A stretch of 64,000 bases of DNA from Mixophyes australis (Eukaryota > Chordata > Amphibia > Anura > Limnodynastidae), in the NCBI GenBank assembly GCA_036250195.1, contig JAVHZZ010000002.1, positions 69,244,205 through 69,308,204 of the forward strand, written 5' to 3'. The notes beneath the pieces were generated by a model that was not told the DNA's origin, did not search any database, and saw only the letters and a list, made by a program, of their open reading frames with translations. Both the position numbers and the translations under genes were made by a program. Positions 55,815 through 64,000 of the stretch are shown piece after piece; the stretch's first letter is position 1; each line of letters opens with the position of its first letter.

Positions 55815-56080
55815 GTAAGTAAAGGATGGGGGTATGACTCCCTGTTGTACTGACCAATATAGAAATCTCATCTCTTGCTACTACTATAGTTACATTGTTG
55901 ATGTAAAATGCCTATAAATTCTTCCCCTAAGCCAAGAAATGTTACTTTTAGCAAAGGTTTTTTTCATTGGTGAACCTAATGTTGTGTCTCAGAGAGGAGT
56001 TTTTTATTATTGAAACAAAGAATAGCTTATAATTTTGTTGCTCAAAAATCTAAGTGTTTTATACATTGGGGCTAATTCAA
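55815..56080. other. Intron before the BED/hAT element
   Basis: Ordinary AT-rich intron. A MITE-like end 'ggggctaattcaattcccgc' at ~56070-56090 marks the cut end of the hAT. Confidence 0.45.
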
Positions 56081-58277
56081 TTCCCGCCAGCGGGACTTTG
56101 AGGAAAACTGAGCTTTTTCCTCGCAGCCATAGGTGTGGAAGAAACTGATGGAGGAGCTGGTGGCATGTCACGGTCCTCTTTAGAGGACAATTTCCTGACC
56201 AGCAGGTCTTTGCACCGCTGTAGACTTGTGTCCGCCGGAAACAGAGACACAACATACGATTTAAACCGAGGATCCAGCACGGTGACCATAATGTATTCCT
56301 CTGACTTTAAAAGAGTGACCACCCTCGGATCCTGGCAAAGCGTACGGAGGGCTTCATCAACAAGAGCTACATGCTTTGTTGAATAGCAATGGTTTACCAG
56401 CTCCTCCCTCACTTTCTCCAGCTTCTTCTGCAACAGGCTGATCAGGGGAATCACCTGACTCAAGCTGGCAGTGTCGGAACTGACTTCTCGTGTGGCAAGT
56501 TCAAACGGCTGCAGAACCTTGCACAACACGGAAATCAGTCTCCAGTGCGCTTGACTCAGGCGCATCCCCACTCCTTTTCCTATGTCGTAGGTGGCTGTAT
56601 AGGCTTGAATGGCCTTTTGCTGCTCCTCCATCCTCTGCAGCATATAGAGGGTGGAGTTCCAGCGTGTCACAACCTCTTGTTTGAGGTGATGGCAGGGCAG
56701 GTTCAGACTTTTTTGATGTATCTCGAGTCTGGGGTAGGCACTGGCAGAATGCCGAAAGTGTCCAGCAATTTTGTGGGCCACCGCAAGTATCTCCTGCACA
56801 CCCCTGTCACTCTTCAGGTAATGCTGCACCACCAAATTAACGGTGTGGGCAAAACATGGGACGTGCTGGAAATTGCCCATATGTAATGCCCGCACAATGT
56901 TACTGGCGTTGTCTGACACCACAAATCCCCAGGAGAGTCTAAGTGGGGTAAGCCACTGTGAGATGATTTCCCTCAGTTTCTCTAAGAGGTTGTCAGCGTT
57001 GTGCCTCTTATTAAAACCTGTGATGTTGCCTGCCTTGGCACGAGCAGGCGTTGTGGAGATGCTGCTACTGATGCAGCTGCTGCTGTTGCTGCGGAAGGCG
57101 ATGCATCTACCCAGTGGGCTGTCACAGTCATATAGTCCTTTGTTTGCCCTGAACCACTTGTCCACATGTCTGTGGTTAAGTGGACAGTGGGTACAACCGC
57201 ATTTTTAAGAGCACTGAGGACACTTGTTCGTACTTCTCTGTACATCTTTGGTATCGCCTGCCTAGTGAAGTGGAATCTCGATGGGATTTGGTACCGGGGA
57301 CACAATACCTCCATCAACCGTCTAAATCCCACTCCACTGATGGTGGACACCGGACACACGTCTAACACCAACATTGCTGTTATTGCTGCAGTTATCCGCT
57401 TTGCCATAGGATGACTAGTGTCGTACTTGGTGCTCATGGCAAACGATTGTTGAACGGTCAACTGTTTGGTGAAAGATGTAGCGTTCTTGCGACTTCCCCT
57501 CTGGGAAGATGACTGACTAACAGCAGCAACAGCAGCAGCGGCAGTAGTAGGCGTACCGATGCAGGATTCCTCAGATGAATCCCGTATTGAAGAGGACTCA
57601 GTCTGGCTGGTGACATGGCCTGCAGGACTAAATCTGATGGAGATCGTGGAGGAAGTTGACGAGGAGGGTGTTGGTGGTGTGTATCCAACAGGACCAAGAA
57701 ATTTAGGTGTCCCTGGACTGGTGACGGTCCTAGCCCCAGTTCCTGAACTAACCACTGAACCATGAAGGCTATTCAGGTGACGTAGAAGGGAGGATGTCCC
57801 TAGGTGACCAAGATCCTTACCCCTGCTTATTTGAGCTTTACATAAGCTAAATATGGGCAGACATTTGTTATCCGGATTGGGGTAAAAATAACTCCAGACA
57901 GAAGAGGTGCATTTCTTGGTCTTCTGACCAGGCATGACGATAGGCTTTTTCATCCCATGGACATCCACTTTTTTCCCCCCTGGTGCCTCATTTAATATAA
58001 CCACATCAGCATCCTCCTCATCAAGTTCCTCCACAACGCCAGCTGCATCAATAGCCTCCTTGACACCTTGATTATCCAAATCTGGAGCGACACTGTGGGT
58101 CATCCTTCCAGCATATGCAGAGGGTGTGCTGCAATTGGTGGATGGAGTCACCGCTTCCCGTACAGTGACGGGAAGGTCAGGCTTCGCAACCACCAACACC
58201 CTTGGACTCGCCTTGGGGATTTGTGATGTCATCTGTTTAGAAGGCAGAGTTGTTTGCTGTGTTGTTGCTGACAGCAT
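56081..58277 (-). pseudogene. hAT transposase with BED finger, frameshifted and truncated
   Basis: Frame 58277-56982 (431 codons): acidic N-terminus, a BED-type finger (SSVWSYFYPN ... CKAQISRG ... LLRHLNSLHG) in which a ligand Cys seems replaced by Phe, a Ser-rich linker, and the first catalytic part (RITAAITAMLVLDVCPVSTI ... VHLTTDMWTS, probable first Asp). Frame 57165-56077 (362 codons) resumes after a frameshift at ~57040-57120, in a GCA/CTG-rich run, with the second catalytic region (GFVVSDNASNIVRALHM), CFAHTVNLVVQ and VVTRWNSTLYMLQRM. The domain with the final Glu and dimerisation is missing. Inactive. Confidence 0.88.
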
Positions 58278-58690
58278 AACTCTTTTAATTTTTTTGGAGG
58301 GGGGTGAGGAGGAGGGCTTAGATCCTTGGGTGAAGCTGAACCACTAGTGCTGAACACGGGCCAGGGCCTAAGCCATTCCTTGCCACTCCGTGTCGTAAAG
58401 GGCATATTGGCAAGTTTACGTTTCTCCTCAGATGTTTTCAATTTTCTTTTTTTACTAATTGTAGTGAACTTTTGCTTTTTGGATTTTACATGCCCTCTAC
58501 TAGGAGATTGGGCATCGGCCTTGGCAGACGACATTGATGGCATTTCATCGTCTATGTCATGACTAGTGGCAGCAGCTTCAGCATTAGGAGGAAGTGGGTC
58601 TTGGTCTTTCCCTACTTTATCCCCCAAATTTTGGTACTCCATTATATGCAGCACACGTTGTATTACAGTACTATTTTTTAAATACTGCAA
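58229..58690 (-). pseudogene. Leader ORF of the BED/hAT element
   Basis: 153 codons, more likely starting at the internal MEYQNLGDK. Contains PSMSSAKADAQS, a basic block (KKRKLKTSEEKRKLAN) and MPFTTRSGKEWLRPWP, then a Pro/Lys-rich end overlapping the transposase frame. The MPFxTRSGKExxRP module matches the ORFs at 3118-3714 and 31735-32394. A frameshift or a spliced intron between this ORF and the transposase would join them; the sequence does not decide. Confidence 0.7.
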
Positions 58691-58739
58691 GAACAGTGAA
58701 CAATTTTTAATAGACTGCAGTATTAATGTTAAGGGACTG

Positions 58740-59600
58740 CAATATTTTTTTTTAGACTTTTTAGAATATTTTTTTATATTTTTTTAAAAGGATTTTTGTC
58801 GAATTATAATTTTTTGGGAAGATTTTTTAATACTTTTAAAATAAAGATGCACTTAGCAAAACAAAGCACAGGACAAAAGCACCGCTGGACTCAGCAAGGC
58901 CAGAGCACTGGACTGATGCACCACTGGACTCAGCAAGGACAGAGCACTGGACTGATGCACCACTGGACTCAGCAAGGACAGAGCACTGGACTGATGCACC
59001 ACTGGACTCAGCAAGGACAGAGCACTGGACTGATGCACCACTGGACTCAGCAAGGACTTTTTTGATTTTTTTTTTTTATATTAATTTAAAAGGATTTTTG
59101 TAGAATTTTTCTTTTTTTTTCTTTTTATGGAAGATTTTTTAATACTTTTGAAATAAATATAAACTTAGCAGAACAAACCACAGGACAAAATGCACCGCTG
59201 GACTCAGCAAGGACAGAGCACTGGACTGATGCACCACTGGACTCAGCAAGGACAGAGCACTGGACTGATGCACCACTGGACTCAGCAAGGACACAGCACT
59301 GGACTGATGCACCACTGGACCCAGCAAGGACTTTTTTGATTATTTTTTTTTTATATTAATTTAAAAGGATTTTTGTAGAATTTTTCTTTTTTTTTCTTTT
59401 CATGGAAGAATTTTTAATACTTTTGAAAGAAATATGCACTTTGCAGAACAAAGCACAGGACAAAACGCACCGCTGGACTCAGCAAGGACAGAGCACTGGA
59501 CTGATGCACCACTGGACTCAGCAGGACAGAGCACTGCCAAAAGCACCACTGGACTCAGCAGGACAGAGCACAGCACAGCACGAGAAATAGCAGGACAGAG
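58740..59600. repeat. Nested tandem repeats in the hAT 5' region
   Basis: Inner unit of 39 bp ('ccactggactcagcaaggac', then 'agagcactggactgatgca') repeats 2-5 times per block. Blocks of ~250-290 bp, each with a T-rich lead ('aaggatttttgtagaattt'), repeat three times from ~58785, ~59088 and ~59364. Since 39 is a multiple of 3, frames such as HHWTQQGQSTGLM stay open; these are not genes. Confidence 0.92.
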
Positions 59601-59834
59601 GACCACCTAACACACCCTCCCTCTTCCCTGATCAATACCCGAGTGAAGATGGCGGCGGCAAGCGGGGAATTTAAAGGTTCCGAGTATCGCGAGATCCGAC
59701 AGCGGGATTATGACTCAGAGCCTCGTTTTAAGTTTCGGAATCGGCGGGAATACCCGGACAGTGCTTGGATCTGACTCGGATCCGCAATGTTCGGGGGGGC
59801 TCGGATTCCAGGAATCCGAGTGCGCTCATCCTTA

Positions 59835-60519
59835 TTTAACACTGATTCTTACTCGCACCTCTCAGGGCCACGACCAAATATCCGGGTTAAAATTACTGTA
59901 TTAAAATTAATAGTACTTGCGTCACGTTAATCCTAGATTTCCGAGGCCAAAGTAAATTGGCCCCTTTGTATGATAAAAGGTAATTAGTATTCTTTTCTAG
60001 TGTACTGTACTTGTATATAAATATTTATGGTAGTCTGTGTTATGATAGAGGCCAATTCTAGACACACTCCTGGGTCTTTCGTAGTTTGAATCGGTTACCA
60101 TAATAACAAAGAAAAAAAAAACAGGCTTTACACTTTATCTCTTATCTATTAGATTTGCACCAATGCTGCTCTCATTGTTTGTTTTGTTTGACCGGGAACA
60201 AATAAAGTTGTATACACATATTCAAAAATATTGTGTTAGAGCCGGAGCTCATAGGTGACTCTTGCACCTTATAATTCTTTATATCAAACAGGCAAAGAAA
60301 GGACTTGGAAACAACAGTATCTTTAGTACAGTATGTAAAATATAACTGCAAGCAATAGCTTTTTATCTGTAACAATAACTAAAACTGCGCCCAAAAGCTC
60401 ACCAAACTTCAATTATTAGCACCACAGTGTTCAATTACTCCCAACTACTATATAAAGAATAGCAAAGTCTTTCACTGTTCAACGTTGTAGATATATGCTT
60501 CTCCAGCTAAGCTGCAAGG
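59835..60519. other. Intron, no gene seen
   Basis: AT-rich, no supported element between the hAT end and the LTR at 60520. Confidence 0.5.
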
Positions 60520-61229
60520 TGTTAGGAACCCCTCCAGCCGGCACAACACAACCCGGAGTCTACTCTGCCAATCAGGTGTTCACTGGAGCCCCTGGTGGTG
60601 GGGACAGACTGGGCTGCAGACTGACAGAGGGTCCTGAAGTGTGTACCGGCTGGGGAGATCCCAGGCAAGCGGAGTGAGGTCCACGCAGAGGTCAAGGGCC
60701 GGCAGCAGGTTACAATTCCAGTTAACGAGCCGGGGTCAAGGGTCACAAGCAGACAGAAGAAACTGTAAACAGGCCAGAGGTCAGGGTCACAGGATACACA
60801 TGCGAAGCCCAAATCCAAGCCAAAGGTCAGACATGGGAGGTCAGCAGAAGTTCAATAAACAGGAACAGGAACAAAGCAGGTCAGCAGACTGGGAAGCAGA
60901 AGCTATAACCGGCAGTGAGGCTCAGTCCTCACTGCCCTAAATACTGCAGCCAGCCAATCAGAGCCTAGCTCTGAAAATACCCACAGGACCCTGGTAATAA
61001 ATAAATTAACCTCAAATAGCCTGCAGGCTATTACTTAGAATTGCGCACGCGCCCGGCTGTCCTCAGTTGCCAGGACGCGGCGCTACAGAGGAAAGCGTCC
61101 GGCCATTGCCTTGGCAACGGTCGGGAGTTGGAGGGAAGTGACGTCCCGGTCGTCATAGTGACGGCTGGGACGCTGGGGCAGACAGGAAGCGAGCCCCGGC
61201 GGCTGTGAGTACCGCCGTGGCTCGTGACA
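60520..61229 (-). repeat. 3' LTR of a Gypsy element
   Basis: 710 bp, TGTTAGGAACC at the left and GGCTCGTGACA at the right, giving minus-strand TGTCACGAGCC ... GGTTCCTAACA. The minus-strand purine tract AAGGGGGGGGTAC (61230-61242) abuts its start. The partner LTR lies past the right edge. Confidence 0.85.
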
Positions 61230-61330
61230 GTACCCCCCCCTTGAGGAGGGGTTAAGGAACCCCGACATCCAGGTCTCCTTGGAAATTTTTTGAAGAATTC
61301 CTTCAACTGTTTAGGAGCATATAGTCGTCT

Positions 61331-62440
61331 TCACGGGACCCAGGACCGCTCTTCTAGTCCACGATTTTTCCACTGTACTAGGAAGTACACCTGCCCCTGC
61401 ACTCTTTTAGAGACGAGAATCTTCTGGTCCACAAATTTTTGTGGTATGTTCCTATTCCCCACAGAAAGCCCTGTAGGCTGGAATTGATTCGGGTATAATA
61501 CCGGCTTAAGTAACGAACAATGAAACGTTTTGGGGATCTTTAGTGAGCCAGGAATCTTCAGTCTAAAAGCTACCGGATTGATCTGTTTGGTAATCATGAA
61601 CGGACCAATAAATGTAGGCCCCAGTTTCTTACAAGGCTGTCTGAGCCTAATATTTGGAGTTGACAGCCACACTTTCTAGCCCACTTTGAATGAGCAGGTG
61701 GTACGGTGGCGATCCAGATTTTTTTTAGCAGACTTTTTCAAGGAGGACTGAACTTTCCTCCAAATTACTTTCAGATCTGCAGCTGTGGAACGAATCTCTG
61801 GGATACCAGCAGATTTGAGAGAATACAGAGCATTAGACCTGGGATGGAAACCGAAGTTACAGTAGAACGGGGAGGTTTGAGTAGATGAGTGAGATGAGTT
61901 ATTGTAGGCAAACTCTGCCCAGGGCAGCAAAGAGGACCAATTGTTATGGAATTCTGAAGTATAACATCGGAGGAACTGTTCAAGTGACTGGTTAACCCTT
62001 TCAGTTTGCCCGTTAGACTGAGGGTGGTATGCAGATGACAGACTGATCCTGATTCCGAGAAGGGTGCAGAAGGATTTCCAGAACTGCGCTACAAATTGTG
62101 AACCACGATCAGAAACAATATCAGAAGGAAGTCCATGGAGACGGAAAATATGTTGTATGAAGAGAATAGCCAGATCTCGAGCGGTAGGAAGCCTGGTTAA
62201 TGGAATGAAATGTGCCATTTTGCTGAAACGGTCTACCACAACCCAAATAGTATTGTGTCCTGCAGAAGGTGGCAAATGAACAATAAAGTCCATGGATAAA
62301 TGCGTCCAAGGTTTTGCAGGAATGGCCAATGGAACCAACTGACCTACCGGGCGAGTCCTGGGGACTTTGTTTCTGGCACAAACCTCACATGAGAGCACAT
62401 GACTCTTGATGTCAGCAGACAAGAATGGCCACCAGACCAT
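61331..62440 (-). pseudogene. Integrase with chromodomain-like tail, one stop
   Basis: Frame 62440-61676: CX2C of the zinc domain (C18, C21), D,D35E core at D51 (LSMDFIVHLP), D111 (IVSDRGSQF) and E147 (YHPQSNGQTERVNQ). An in-frame TAG at 61676-61678 cuts off the last part, 61672-61331: VWLST-type segment, GPF motif (KLGPTFIGPFMI) and a chromodomain-like end (VYFLVQWKNRGLEERSW). Such tails mark chromoviruses. The ordinary upstream frame from 62896 continues in the same frame after a stop at ~62609. Confidence 0.88.
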
Positions 62441-62608
62441 ACGGGAAAGGATTTCCGGCGTCTTGAAAATTCCAGGGTGTCCAGCAGACCTACTATTATG
62501 CGCCTCTGCAAGAAACGCCTTCCTTAGATGGACTGGAACAAAGAGACATCGCTCCGGAGTAGTATCAGGGGCTAATCTCTGGAATCTCTGAAGTGTGATA
62601 CTCAGATC

Positions 62609-63976
62609 CTAGGTTAACCCAGCATGGATTACGGAAGGAGGAATAATAGGCTCTGGGTTTATAACTGGAACGTGGTGTGCCAAGAAACTTCTGGACAGAA
62701 CATCTGCCCGGACATTTTTGGAACCTGGTCGATAGGTGATAAGGAAATAAATCGGGTGAAGAATAACGACCAATAGGCCTGTCTGGGATTTAGACGTTTG
62801 GCCGATTGAATATATTGCAAGTTCTTGTGGTCGATAATGACAGAGATCTGAGGTGAAGCACCCTCCAGCCAATGCCACCACTCCTCGAAGGCCCATTTGA
62901 TTGCCAATAGTTCTCTATTACCGACATCATAGTTTGCTTCTGCTGAAGAGAACTGATGGGAGAAATAGACACATGGGTGTAGACGATTAGTATGAGGATC
63001 CTTCTGTGATAGGATGGCACCAGCACCGACGTCAGAGGCGTCAACCTCAAGAAAAAATGTCTTAGCTGGATCCGGGTGTCTAAGGACCTGAGCGGAGACA
63101 AAGGCCTTTTTCAGGCTTTCGAATGAGGCTACTGCTTGGGGCGACCAATTAGTTGGATCCATTCCTTTACGTGTCAGGGCGACAATGGGAGCCACAATGT
63201 CAGCAAAGCCGTGAATGAATCTTCTATGTTAGTTGGAGAAGCCCAGGAACCTCTGCACCGCCTTAAGATTGTTTGGTTGCACCCAATCCAAAATAGCCTG
63301 AACCTTAGTTGGATCCATGGAAAATCCCTCAGAAGAGATTACGTAACCTAAAAAGGATACCTTCTGCACCTCAAACTCACACTTTTCCAGCTTGGCATAA
63401 AGGTGGTTCTCTCGCAATCTTCGTAGAACTTGTTTAACGTGATCCCTATGTGCAGACAAAGATCTGGACTAGATGAGGATATCATCTAAATAGACGACCA
63501 CGAAACCACCAAGGAAGTCCCGAAGAACTTCATTGATCAAGTCCTGAAACACTGCAGGTGCATTACTAAGGCCAAATGGCATGACCAGATACTCGTAGTG
63601 GCCGGAGTGCGTATTGAATGCCGTCTTCCACTCGTCTCCTTCCTTGATACGGATGAGGTTATACGCTCCACGAAGGTCGATTTTTGTGAAGACATTAGCA
63701 CCTCTCAACTGATCAAATAACACTGAGATGAGCAGAAGGGGATAGGTGTTCTTGATTGTGATAAGATTCAATCCCCGGTAATCAATACAAGCTCTTAGTC
63801 CTCCGTCCTTTTTGGATACAAAGAAGCATCCTGCTCCTACGGAGATTTAAATGGCCTGATGAAGCCTTTCTCCAGGTTTCCATCAATGTATTCCTGCATG
63901 GATTTGGTCTTTGGACCAGAGAGGGAGTACAAGCGCCCCTTGGGTAATTTAGATCCTGGAATAAGCTCGATGGCAC
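62609..63976 (-). pseudogene. Reverse transcriptase-RNase H of the chromovirus-like element
   Basis: Frame 63771-63469 has [33 protein letters not shown] and an intact YLDDILI active site, then stops (TAG). The same frame continues at 63459 ([20 protein letters not shown]), stops again (TAA, 63229-63231), and goes on to 62659 with RNase H ([30 protein letters not shown]). A frameshift near 62720-62780 leads to [15 protein letters not shown] in the 62896-62609 frame. The segment 63782-63976 is the reverse transcriptase start in shifted frames. Two stops and at least two frameshifts: inactive. Confidence 0.88.
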
Positions 63977-64000
63977 AGTCGAATTCCCGGAGCGGTGGTA

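Larger units (their letters stand above)
56081..59834 (-). mobile_element. BED-type hAT transposon, 3'-truncated
   Basis: The 5' end is at ~59834 (minus-strand start like TAAGGATGAGCGCAC), followed by a GC-rich head with 'gaatccgag' palindromes, ~800 bp of nested repeats, a leader ORF and the transposase. The 3' end is lost: the frame runs out after KKLSFPQS into a MITE-like end, while the related copy at 22716 continues into the dimerisation domain. Without the second end there is no target duplication to check. Confidence 0.82.
61230..64000 (-). mobile_element. Chromovirus-like Gypsy element, 3' part
   Basis: Pol in standard Gypsy order on the minus strand (reverse transcriptase at the right, then RNase H, integrase, chromodomain-like end, polypurine tract, LTR). 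Truncated by the window edge, so gag and the 5' LTR are unseen. The order is opposite to that in the Gmr1-like element at 15917, so two Gypsy groups are present. Confidence 0.88.

Overview
This window is nuclear DNA of a vertebrate, most likely an anuran amphibian. It lies almost entirely inside the introns of one host gene on the + strand. Six exons with consensus splice sites and compatible phases read as the N-terminal half of a sterol O-acyltransferase, closest to SOAT2: 1912-1964, 9321-9448, 12267-12326, 53370-53477, 53982-54264 and 55739-55814. The first exon lies left of the window and the catalytic exons lie to the right. The third intron seen here is 41,043 bp; its neighbours are 0.5 to 7.4 kb. 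The frog assignment is an inference from the SOAT2 sequence and from the style of the transposons; the species cannot be read.

Nearly everything else is transposable elements and tandem repeats. Left part (1-12,300): the end of a Gypsy pol, a hairpin MITE, a hAT element with an 8-bp target duplication (2175-4222), a Helitron N-terminal remnant, an LTR-like repeat, and a 1.1-kb minisatellite starting about 35 bp after a SOAT2 splice donor. Central part (12,300-30,150): nested hAT elements, then a (TA)n tract that took in an unidentified repeat, a solo LTR and a 5.2-kb LTR retrotransposon of Gmr1 type (integrase before reverse transcriptase, SCAN-like capsid). These are followed by hAT debris holding an 18S rRNA-like piece, a ~1.1-kb higher-order repeat, and another hAT filled with a pyrimidine-rich minisatellite.

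Right part (30,150-64,000): a second copy of the first hAT family, with twelve exact 100-bp repeats and an intact 219-codon ORF; an 85-bp satellite; an endogenous retrovirus of gamma/epsilon type with two LTRs and a gag broken by a stop, itself hit by a hAT; then three SOAT2 exons. In the next intron are an autonomous-type BED/hAT transposase pseudogene and an antisense chromovirus-like Gypsy that runs off the right edge.

I see no new multi-gene system. The most informative points are the SOAT2 exon chain with its repeat-inflated intron, the Gmr1-type element, the pair of TE-borne CTCF-like motifs, the rRNA-hAT chimera, a retained hAT N-terminal ORF, and repeated seeding of satellites inside hAT elements. 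The larger elements with coding content in the middle and right of the window lie mostly antisense to SOAT2.
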